Of a stretch of 64,000 nt of DNA, positions 57,126 to 64,000 are shown piece by piece. The DNA lies in NCBI RefSeq assembly GCF_018448905.1, contig NZ_RCWA01000020.1:16066-80065 (forward strand), written 5' to 3'. The position numbers were made by a program, and so were the translations under genes. The notes under the pieces were generated by a model. It ran no database searches, was not told where the DNA came from, and saw only the letters and a program-made list of their open reading frames with translations. Position 1 is the first letter of the stretch, and each line of letters starts with the position of its first letter. The DNA comes from Photorhabdus heterorhabditis (lineage in GTDB: Bacteria > Pseudomonadota > Gammaproteobacteria > Enterobacterales > Enterobacteriaceae).

Positions 57126-58514
57126 CCGGTTCAGGCCATTCAAGGCAGCGACACGATAGGCTTCAGCCATGGTTGGATAGTTGAAAGTAGTATTGACGAA
57201 ATATTCGATAGTATTACTTTCACCTTTTTGTTCCATAATAGCCTGACCGATATGAATGATTTCAGCAGCACGCTCCCCGAAGCAGTGAATTCCAAGAATC
57301 TCTTTTGTTTCTCTGTGAAACAATATTTTCAAACTTCCTACGTTCATCCCTGCAATTTGAGCGCGCGCAAGATGTTTAAATTGTGCGCGCCCAACTTCGT
57401 AAGGCACTTTCATCGCAGTTAATTGTTGTTCTGTTTTTCCTACAGAACTGATTTCAGGAATGGTATAGATACCTGTTGGAATATCTTCAATTAGATGAGC
57501 TTCTGCACTGCCTTTGGTCATCGCTTGAGCGGCAATTCGGCCCTGATCATAAGCGGCGGATGCCAGGCTTGGATAACCGATAACATCTCCTACGGCATAG
57601 ATATTTTCGTTGTTGGTTTGATAGATCTTATTGACCTTTAATAAACCACGGCTATCTGCTTCCAGGCCCACATTTTTCAGTCCTAAAGTATCGGTATTGC
57701 CTGTTCGACCGTTAGCATAAAGTAGACAATCAGCTTTGACTTTTTTACCGGATTTGAGATGAACAATAACACCATCATCAACCCCTTCAATTTTAGAATA
57801 TTCTTCATTGTGACGGATCACAACACCGCTATTCCAGAAATGGTAGGAAAGTGCGTCTGACATTTCTTGATCAAGGAAAGCCAGCAAGTAGTCACGGGTA
57901 TTGATTAAATCAACTTTCACGCCTAATCCACGGAAAATTGAAGCATATTCACAACCAATCACCCCAGCGCCATAAATAATGACATGCCGTGGTTCATGAT
58001 CCAGTTTCAGAATTGAATCACTGTTATAAATACGTGAATGTGTGAAATCAACATCTGGTGGGCAATAGGGGCGGGAACCTGTTGCGATAATAATCTTATC
58101 TGCACTTAAGATATCGTAGTTATCATCGGCATAACGCACACTTACCCGATGTTCATCGATAAAAGTGGCTTCCCCGGAAAACATACGGCACCCGTTGCGC
58201 TCGTAAAATCCCTGACGCATTTTAGTTTGCTGATTGATGACAATTTCGGCACGGCGTAAGATTTCGGCAAATGAAGAACGAAGAATGCGGGAGTTATCAC
58301 TGTACAGCGGATTTTGGTTAAATTCTATAATACGGCTGACAGCGTGGCGGAGGGCTTTGGACGGGATAGTACCCCAATGAGTACAACCACCTCCGACATT
58401 ATTATAGCGTTCAATAACTGCAACGCTTTTACCCTGTTTCACCAGTCCCATTGCTGCTCCTTCCCCTCCGGGGCCGGAGCCAATGACAATGGCGTCAAAA
58501 TGAATATGTTGCAT
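57117..58514 (-). CDS. sthA: Soluble pyridine nucleotide transhydrogenase
   Basis: A 465-residue flavoprotein of the lipoamide dehydrogenase fold. FAD motif [17 protein letters not shown]; the redox-disulfide position reads [15 protein letters not shown], with the second Cys replaced, as in all SthA; NAD motif [17 protein letters not shown]. It transfers hydride between NADPH and NAD+. Its stop overlaps the 3' end of the convergent oxyR by 9 bases. Confidence 0.97.
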   Translation of the reverse strand: MQHIHFDAIVIGSGPGGEGAAMGLVKQGKSVAVIERYNNVGGGCTHWGTIPSKALRHAVSRIIEFNQNPLYSDNSRILRSSFAEILRRAEIVINQQTKMRQGFYERNGCRMFSGEATFIDEHRVSVRYADDNYDILSADKIIIATGSRPYCPPDVDFTHSRIYNSDSILKLDHEPRHVIIYGAGVIGCEYASIFRGLGVKVDLINTRDYLLAFLDQEMSDALSYHFWNSGVVIRHNEEYSKIEGVDDGVIVHLKSGKKVKADCLLYANGRTGNTDTLGLKNVGLEADSRGLLKVNKIYQTNNENIYAVGDVIGYPSLASAAYDQGRIAAQAMTKGSAEAHLIEDIPTGIYTIPEISSVGKTEQQLTAMKVPYEVGRAQFKHLARAQIAGMNVGSLKILFHRETKEILGIHCFGERAAEIIHIGQAIMEQKGESNTIEYFVNTTFNYPTMAEAYRVAALNGLNRLF

Positions 58515-58695
58515 AGAGGAAAGACCTGTTTTTACACAAAGTTACAACGCCATATTAACATTGGTTGACTTAATAACCCAAACGCCATAAAGATTTAGTG
58601 TCGCAGTTTCATGGTGAAACAGATCAGTATCAGTGACATGATAAGAGTATCATCATAAAATTTGATTATATTCAGACAGAGATATCAGGATTCGT

Positions 58696-59340
58696 GTGAG
58701 TAACATTACTGGCGTCAGAGCGAAACAGAAAGAAAAAACCCGCCGTTCATTGATCGAAGCTGCATTCAGTCAACTGAGTGCTGAAAGGAGTTTTACCAGC
58801 CTTAGCTTGCGTGAAGTTGCCCGTGAAGCAGGTATTGCGCCAACGTCATTTTATCGTCATTTCCGTGACGTTGATGAATTGGGACTGACTATGGTTGATG
58901 AGAGTGGCTTGATGCTACGTCAGTTAATGAGGCAAGCCCGGCAACGTATTGCTAAAGGTGGCAGCGTCATCCGTACTTCTGTTTCAACTTTTATGGAATT
59001 TATTGGTAATAATCCAAACGCATTCCGATTATTATTACGTGAGCGCTCAGGTACTTCTGCTGAATTCCGGGCCGCTGTAGCACGGGAAATCCAACATTTT
59101 ATTGCTGAGCTGGCAGACTATTTGGAGCAGGAAAGTCATATGCCGAGACATTTTACTGAAGTGCAGGCAGAGGCAATGGTAACAATAGTATTCAGTGCAG
59201 GTGCAGAAGCACTGGATATTGATTTGGAGAAAAGACAGCGTTTGGAAGAACGTTTAGTCTTGCAACTACGGATGATTGCTAAAGGTGCATATTATTGGTA
59301 TCGCAGAGAAATGAATCCACCGGACCCTAAACTTAAATAA
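58696..59340 (+). CDS. fabR: Unsaturated fatty acid biosynthesis repressor FabR
   Basis: A 214-residue TetR-family regulator starting at a GTG (58696) with AGGA 5 bases upstream; no ATG is available before the conserved [20 protein letters not shown]. The helix-turn-helix is [19 protein letters not shown]. It represses fabA and fabB in response to the unsaturated-to-saturated acyl ratio. It is divergent from sthA and followed by yijD. Confidence 0.95.
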   Translation: MSNITGVRAKQKEKTRRSLIEAAFSQLSAERSFTSLSLREVAREAGIAPTSFYRHFRDVDELGLTMVDESGLMLRQLMRQARQRIAKGGSVIRTSVSTFMEFIGNNPNAFRLLLRERSGTSAEFRAAVAREIQHFIAELADYLEQESHMPRHFTEVQAEAMVTIVFSAGAEALDIDLEKRQRLEERLVLQLRMIAKGAYYWYRREMNPPDPKLK

Positions 59341-59360
59341 CTATGAAGAAGGAGAACGAA

Positions 59361-59735
59361 ATGATGGAACAATACCGCCAGGACAAAAGTACATTGTTAC
59401 TTGCTTTGATTGTCGGATTAGCAACTAATGGAACGTTTTCAGCAGTTTTTAGCTCAGTTGTTTCTTTTTCAGTTTTCCCACTGATAACACTGGTTTTATC
59501 AATTTACTGTCTCCATCAGCGCTATTTGAATTACTCAATGCCAGATGGGATGCCTAAGTTGGTTGTCGCCTGCTTCCTGTTAGGATTATTTAGTTATAGT
59601 GCAATTATCAGGGTTGAATATCCTGAAATTGGTTCTAATTTTCTACCTGCGGTAATTGGTACCGTATTGGTGTTCTGGATTTATAGAAAAGTCAAAATCC
59701 GTAAAAACCAGGCAATTGTGGAAGGTTGCGATTAG
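59361..59735 (+). CDS. yijD: DUF1422 inner-membrane protein YijD
   Basis: About 124 residues from the ATG at 59361, chosen because GAAGGAG lies 6 bases upstream; earlier ATG at 59343 would place that site inside the gene. Four membrane segments, with [33 protein letters not shown] and [13 protein letters not shown] as in E. coli YijD. Function unknown. It follows fabR by 20 bases and is probably cotranscribed. Confidence 0.93.
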   Translation: MMEQYRQDKSTLLLALIVGLATNGTFSAVFSSVVSFSVFPLITLVLSIYCLHQRYLNYSMPDGMPKLVVACFLLGLFSYSAIIRVEYPEIGSNFLPAVIGTVLVFWIYRKVKIRKNQAIVEGCD

Positions 59736-59741
59736 TTGGTC

Positions 59742-59780
59742 AAAAGTGCCGCAAGGATGAAAAATATTTGCGGCGCTTTT
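59742..59780. terminator. Bidirectional terminator between yijD and trmA
   Basis: AAAAGTGCCGCAA and TTGCGGCGCTTTT form a 13-bp stem (one G-T pair) with T/A runs on both sides. Confidence 0.92.
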
Positions 59781-59801
59781 GTTTTATATAGCAGCTAAAT
59801 A

Positions 59802-60902
59802 TTAACTTAATTTTTCCAAAAGTACGCCACATTCCATATGATGTGTATAAGGGAACTGGTCGAATAGAGCTACGCGACTGATTTTATGCGTTTGGGTTAA
59901 TGTTTCTAGGTTGTGGCAAAGAGTTTCCGGGTTGCAGGAAATATAAAGAATTCGCGGATATGCCTGGACCATTTCAACGGTTTTTTTATCAAGGCCGCTA
60001 CGTGGTGGATCGACAAAAATGGTTTCACATTGATAGCTTTTCAAATCGATACCTTTAAGACGATTAAATTCGCGTTCGCCATTCATTGCTTGAGTAAATT
60101 CTTCGGCTGACATGCGGATAATTTGCACATTATCAATATTGTTGGCCGCGATATTATATTGAGCTGCTGCAACAGATGGCTTAGCAATTTCTGTTGCTAG
60201 TACTCTTTCAAAATTTTGAGCTAGCGCCAGAGAAAAATTGCCATTACCGCAGTAAAGTTCAAGTAAATCGCCTTTTGAACCTTTGGTAATATCAATTGCC
60301 CATTCGAGCATATGAATATTGACGCTAGCATTTGGCTGGGTGAAACTGTTTTCCACTTGGCGGTAGATCATTTTCCGACCTGCAACAGGTAAAACTTCAT
60401 CAATATAATCATGATTCAATATGATTTTAGTTTTAGCTGTTCTGCCAATGAGTTCGACATCAAACCCTTTATTTCTTAACTCATTACGTAGTTTTAATGC
60501 TTGTTGTGTCCATTCGTCACCCAATTTCTTGTGATACAGCAGAGAAACGAGGATTTTATTACTGCAAGTGGATAGATAATCAATCTGAAATAGCTTATAG
60601 CGCAGGGTTTGTTCAGACCTAATGGAGTCAATTAATACTTCCATCATTTTGTTGATTAAGTTACTAGCAACAGGGAATTGAGTAATGCGAATGCGCTGTT
60701 TCGTTTGTTGCTCAAACATAATGTGGTACAAATCATCCTGCTCATGCCAAATACGAAATTCTGCCCGCATTCTGTAATGAGATACTGGTGAACGGAAAAC
60801 CTCTGGCTCCGGGGTCTGGAAAGACGCCATCATGCTTTTTAAGCGGCTTACTTTCTCTGTAAGTTGTTGTTCATAACTTTCCGTTGGCAGGGGATTTTGC
60901 AT
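59802..60902 (-). CDS. trmA: tRNA (uracil-54-C5)-methyltransferase
   Basis: A 366-residue RNA methyltransferase. SAM site [31 protein letters not shown] and the catalytic Cys in [13 protein letters not shown]. It makes ribothymidine in the T loop of tRNA. Full length, divergent from btuB as in E. coli. Confidence 0.97.
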   Translation of the reverse strand: MQNPLPTESYEQQLTEKVSRLKSMMASFQTPEPEVFRSPVSHYRMRAEFRIWHEQDDLYHIMFEQQTKQRIRITQFPVASNLINKMMEVLIDSIRSEQTLRYKLFQIDYLSTCSNKILVSLLYHKKLGDEWTQQALKLRNELRNKGFDVELIGRTAKTKIILNHDYIDEVLPVAGRKMIYRQVENSFTQPNASVNIHMLEWAIDITKGSKGDLLELYCGNGNFSLALAQNFERVLATEIAKPSVAAAQYNIAANNIDNVQIIRMSAEEFTQAMNGEREFNRLKGIDLKSYQCETIFVDPPRSGLDKKTVEMVQAYPRILYISCNPETLCHNLETLTQTHKISRVALFDQFPYTHHMECGVLLEKLS

Positions 60903-61074
60903 TATGTTTGTTCTCTTATATCTGTAGTAAGAAAAATTTTCGTGCGAAATTGTAGGGAAAGAACAAAGGATGTCCAGTTTTCTTATTTACTCATGCATGA
61001 TCTTGTCTATGCTTACTATTATGAATAGGTTCAATGCTTCGTCGTAGCGTGTCCTTCTAATAATAAATTGTGGG

Positions 61075-62946
61075 ATGTTTTCTCTCATGATAAATAAAAA
61101 CCGATTTTTATTATCCGTTGTTTCAATCGTGGTGATCTCCGGTTGGAATCATTCCTCTGTTGCGGAGGGGCGGCAGGATTCATTGGTTGTTACGGCAAGT
61201 AGGTTTAAACAGCCTGTTTCAAGCATACTGGCTCCTTATACTGTTGTAACTCGAGATGAAATTGAGCGTTGGCAGTCAAATAGCGTAGCCGATATCTTAC
61301 GCCGCCTGCCTGGTGTTGATATTGCGCGAAATGGTGGCATCGGGCAGCTTAGTTCTCTATTTATCCGCGGTACTGACTCTCGTCATGTATTGGTGCTGAT
61401 GGACGGAATACGTCTAAATCAGGCCGGTGTCAGTGGTTCCTCTGATTTAAGCCAAATACCTATATCATTGGTTCAGAAAATTGAGTATATCCGTGGACCT
61501 CGTTCAGCTGTTTATGGCTCTGATGCGATTGGAGGTGTTATCAATATCATTACAACCAGAGAGAAACCGGGAACTAACCTCAACGTAAGTATCGGCTCAC
61601 ATGGTTACCAGATTTATGAGGGCGCAACCCAGCGAAAGTTGGCCGAAAATACTGTCATGACAGCAGCAGCTAGCTATACTTATACTAAAGGATATGATGT
61701 TGTTTCTGCTGGTAATACCAGTGGTTTCAGACAACCTGACCGTGATGGTTTTATGAGTAAAATGCTCTGGTTGGGAATAGAGCAAAAATTTAATGAGCAA
61801 TTCAGCGGATTTGCCCGTACTTATGGCTATGATAATAGAACATCTTATGATGCCGATGTTAACTGGAATTATCCATATGCCAGGCCGGATACCCGTGAAC
61901 TTTATAGCCGTCACTATGACGTAGGAATCCGATTTAACCAAGGGAGTTATTCGTCCCAACTAATCACAAGTTATGATTATATAAAAGACTATGACTTTGA
62001 TCCTAAATATGGACGCTATGACAAGTCCGCTACTCTGGGTGATTCTGAACAATATAACCTGCAATGGGGAAAGACTTTTCAGTTATATCAGGGAATGGTG
62101 AGTACTGGTGTAGATTTTCAAAAACAGTCCATAGACGCAGGAACAAGTGATATTCCGACGAATGAAACGGTACGTAATACAGGAATATATCTGACAGCAC
62201 AGCAGCAATTAAAAGATTTGGTTCTAGAAGGTGCCATTCGTTCAGATAAACATTCAGAAGCTGGCTGGAATACTACATGGCAAACCAGTGCAGGCTGGGA
62301 GTTTATTGAAGGTTATCGTTTGATTGTTTCTTATGGTACGGCGTTTAAAGCGCCGACGCTAAGTCAGATGTATGGTTTTGGTGGAAATCACGATTTGAAA
62401 CCCGAAGAAAGTAAACAATGGGAAGGTGGTATTGAAGGTGTAGCTGGCTTGCTGAGTTGGCGTCTTTCTGTATATCGTAATGATATTGAGCAATTGATCG
62501 ATTATACAAATAGTCACTACTACAATATTGGCAAAGTAAGAATTAAAGGTGTTGAGTGGACAGGATCAATGGATACCGGCATATTCCAGCATCAACTGAC
62601 ATTACAATATATTGAGCCACGTAATAATGAAACTAATGAAATTTTAACTCGTCGTGCGAAGCAACAAGTGAAATATCAACTTGACTGGCAGTTATATGAT
62701 TTTGATTGGGGGTTAACCTATCAATATCTGGGGCAGCGTTATGATAACGATTTCAGTACATATCCCGCTCAAAAAGTGAAATTAGGTGGTGTTAGCTTCT
62801 GGGATTTAGCTGTTTCATATCCGGTCACTTCTCATTTAACAATTCGTGGTAGAATAGCCAACCTGCTTGATAAAGATTACGAGACAGTTTATGGCTATCG
62901 CACTCCAGGACGTGAATACTACCTCACTGGGAGCTATAACTTCTGA
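61075..62946 (+). CDS. btuB: Outer-membrane cobalamin transporter BtuB
   Basis: A 623-residue TonB-dependent receptor. A signal peptide ends near SVAEG, followed by the TonB box DSLVVTASR, a plug domain ([35 protein letters not shown]) and a 22-strand barrel ending in the aromatic residue F (YYLTGSYNF). Two starts are possible, 61075 and 61087; neither has an ideally spaced ribosome binding site. The 172-base leader shows no B12 box, unlike E. coli. The 3' end overlaps murI by 56 bases. Confidence 0.94.
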   Translation: MFSLMINKNRFLLSVVSIVVISGWNHSSVAEGRQDSLVVTASRFKQPVSSILAPYTVVTRDEIERWQSNSVADILRRLPGVDIARNGGIGQLSSLFIRGTDSRHVLVLMDGIRLNQAGVSGSSDLSQIPISLVQKIEYIRGPRSAVYGSDAIGGVINIITTREKPGTNLNVSIGSHGYQIYEGATQRKLAENTVMTAAASYTYTKGYDVVSAGNTSGFRQPDRDGFMSKMLWLGIEQKFNEQFSGFARTYGYDNRTSYDADVNWNYPYARPDTRELYSRHYDVGIRFNQGSYSSQLITSYDYIKDYDFDPKYGRYDKSATLGDSEQYNLQWGKTFQLYQGMVSTGVDFQKQSIDAGTSDIPTNETVRNTGIYLTAQQQLKDLVLEGAIRSDKHSEAGWNTTWQTSAGWEFIEGYRLIVSYGTAFKAPTLSQMYGFGGNHDLKPEESKQWEGGIEGVAGLLSWRLSVYRNDIEQLIDYTNSHYYNIGKVRIKGVEWTGSMDTGIFQHQLTLQYIEPRNNETNEILTRRAKQQVKYQLDWQLYDFDWGLTYQYLGQRYDNDFSTYPAQKVKLGGVSFWDLAVSYPVTSHLTIRGRIANLLDKDYETVYGYRTPGREYYLTGSYNF

Positions 62947-63754
62947 TTTGAATAAATTCGCCCGTCCGACAGTTTTAATATTTGACTCTGGTGTAGGTGG
63001 CTTATCTGTTTACCAAGAGATCCGGCAATTACTACCGGATCTCCACTATATGTATGTTTTTGATAATGAAGCATTCCCTTACGGTGAGAAATCGGAAGAA
63101 TTTATTGTTGAACGAGTCGTTAAAATTGTTGACGCTGTTCAGAAAAAACACCCTTTGGCAATAGTCGTTATTGCGTGCAACACAGCAAGTACAGTTAGTT
63201 TGCCAGCTCTGCGCGAACGGTTCGGTTTCCCAGTGGTTGGAGTGGTTCCGGCAATAAAGCCCGCGGCAAAGTTAACCCGTAATAGAATTATTGGATTGTT
63301 GGCCACCAGAGCGACAGTTAATCGCGTCTATACAAAAGAATTGATCGAAAGATTTGCGACAGATTGCCGGATTGAATCTATAGGCTCTGCTGAATTGGTA
63401 GAATTGGCTGAAGTTAAATTGCATGGAGGTGAGGTTTCTTTCGACGCTTTAAAAAGAATATTGAAACCTTGGCTCAGAATGAAAGAACCACCCGATACGG
63501 TAGTATTGGGTTGTACTCATTTTCCACTATTGGCAGAAGAACTAGTTCAAATATTACCTAATGGTACACGCTTAATTGACTCTGGCGCTGCCATTGCCCG
63601 AAGAACGGCATGGCTGGTTAAGCATCAAGAAAACTTGGTTTGTACTTCAGTAGATAGTCTTGCTTATTGTATGAAAATGAATATTGATACTGATGCATTA
63701 ATCCCCGTTTTGCAGGTATATGGATTCTCAAAACTGGAACAGCTGGCGACTTAA
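62891..63754 (+). CDS. murI: Glutamate racemase
   Basis: A 287-residue racemase from the ATG at 62891, inside the btuB end, because the resulting N-terminus ([13 protein letters not shown]) resembles E. coli MurI. The two catalytic cysteines are in [13 protein letters not shown] and LGCTHFPLL; the substrate region [15 protein letters not shown] opens the core. It supplies D-glutamate for peptidoglycan. The 5' overlap with btuB is conserved in enterobacteria. An rRNA operon follows. Confidence 0.96.
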   Translation: MAIALQDVNTTSLGAITSDLNKFARPTVLIFDSGVGGLSVYQEIRQLLPDLHYMYVFDNEAFPYGEKSEEFIVERVVKIVDAVQKKHPLAIVVIACNTASTVSLPALRERFGFPVVGVVPAIKPAAKLTRNRIIGLLATRATVNRVYTKELIERFATDCRIESIGSAELVELAEVKLHGGEVSFDALKRILKPWLRMKEPPDTVVLGCTHFPLLAEELVQILPNGTRLIDSGAAIARRTAWLVKHQENLVCTSVDSLAYCMKMNIDTDALIPVLQVYGFSKLEQLAT

Positions 63755-63805
63755 GTTAAATTTGCCGAAATAATCAGCTGTCGTTAACTTTTTTCAAATA
63801 AACAC

Positions 63806-63833
63806 TTGCCAGCGCCGAAGAACGCCCTATAAT
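63806..63833 (+). promoter_or_regulatory. rRNA operon promoter P1
   Basis: TTGCCA, 16 bases, TATAAT, then the GC-rich discriminator GCGCCACC typical of stringently controlled rrn P1. An AT-rich UP-like stretch (63787-63804) precedes it. Start expected near 63841. Confidence 0.92.
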
Positions 63834-63901
63834 GCGCCACCACTGACCGACACAACGCTAAGAAAACGTGTGAGGTTGGGCAGGGGAGCGCAAATAAGCG
63901 C

Positions 63902-63929
63902 TTGACTCTGCGGGCAAAAAGCGTAATAT
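63902..63929 (+). promoter_or_regulatory. rRNA operon promoter P2
   Basis: TTGACT, 16 bases, TAATAT, about 96 bases downstream of P1, the usual P1-P2 spacing. Confidence 0.88.
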
Positions 63930-63971
63930 ACGCAGCCCGGCTGACCGAGAATATCAAATTTTAAGGTGGCC

Positions 63972-63983
63972 TGCTCTTTAACA
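63972..63983 (+). promoter_or_regulatory. rRNA leader boxA antitermination site
   Basis: TGCTCTTTAACA is the enterobacterial rrn boxA; the sequence continues ATTAATCAGACAATCTG as in rrn leaders. The 16S gene lies beyond the right edge. Confidence 0.92.
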
Positions 63984-64000
63984 ATTAATCAGACAATCTG

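Overview
The window looks like a chromosomal segment of an enterobacterium of the Morganellaceae, most likely Photorhabdus (or a close relative such as Xenorhabdus). The evidence is gene order that follows the E. coli tpiA-glpFK-hslVU-priA-metJBLF-ppc-argECBH-oxyR-btuB-murI-rrn region almost gene for gene, proteins close to their E. coli counterparts, moderately AT-rich DNA, two exact-length 127-bp ERIC elements, and E. coli-type MetJ, ArgR, CpxR and sigma-32 sites. The genus is an inference; no rRNA gene lies inside the window.

Layout. (1) 1-11.6 kb, all minus strand: an O-antigen cluster read from about 11.6 kb down to the left edge. It starts with a JUMPstart/ops-like element and runs wbpA, wbpB, wbpD, wbpE, wzx, wzy, hisH-like, hisF-like, wbpG, a glycosyltransferase and wbpI (cut by the window edge). 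The enzymes make a complete route from UDP-GlcNAc to UDP-ManNAc(3NAc)A and then its acetamidino form, in nearly the order known from Pseudomonas aeruginosa O5. Base composition drops sharply at about 7.35 kb, inside the operon. (2) 11.8-14.6 kb: cpxRA and divergent cpxP with a perfect CpxR box between them. (3) 14.6-18.6 kb: a small accessory island holding an intact HigBA-type and an intact ParDE-type toxin-antitoxin pair, a decayed HicAB pair, a toxin with an altered C-terminus, a P2-type tail-sheath remnant, and repeats of the cpxP-downstream region. (4) 18.6-20.9 kb: a three-gene phospholipid-type operon (CDP-alcohol phosphotransferase, acyltransferase, CdsA-like) where E. coli has fieF. 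(5) 21-36 kb: pfkA, sbp, tpiA, yiiQ, yiiR, fpr, emrD, glpK, glpF, zapB, rraA, menA, hslU, hslV (with a sigma-32 promoter and leader stem-loop), ftsN, cytR. (6) 36-45 kb: two ERIC elements, priA, rpmE, metJ, and metBL and metF behind tandem met boxes. (7) 45.4-47 kb: a tandem pair of secreted proteins of unknown function. (8) 47-64 kb: ppc, argE divergent from argC-argB-argG-argH, oxyR, sthA, fabR-yijD, trmA, btuB-murI, and the P1/P2 promoters and boxA of an rRNA operon that begins beyond the right edge.

How it works together: most of the window is core metabolism and cell biology (glycolysis, glycerol uptake, methionine and arginine synthesis, anaplerosis, oxidative stress, fatty-acid regulation, division, protein quality control). 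Lineage-specific content is concentrated in the O-antigen cluster, the toxin-antitoxin island, the lipid operon and the secreted-protein pair. Those are the places most likely to hold new biology; I saw no CRISPR array, complete prophage, complete insertion sequence or recognisable biosynthetic or defence island.
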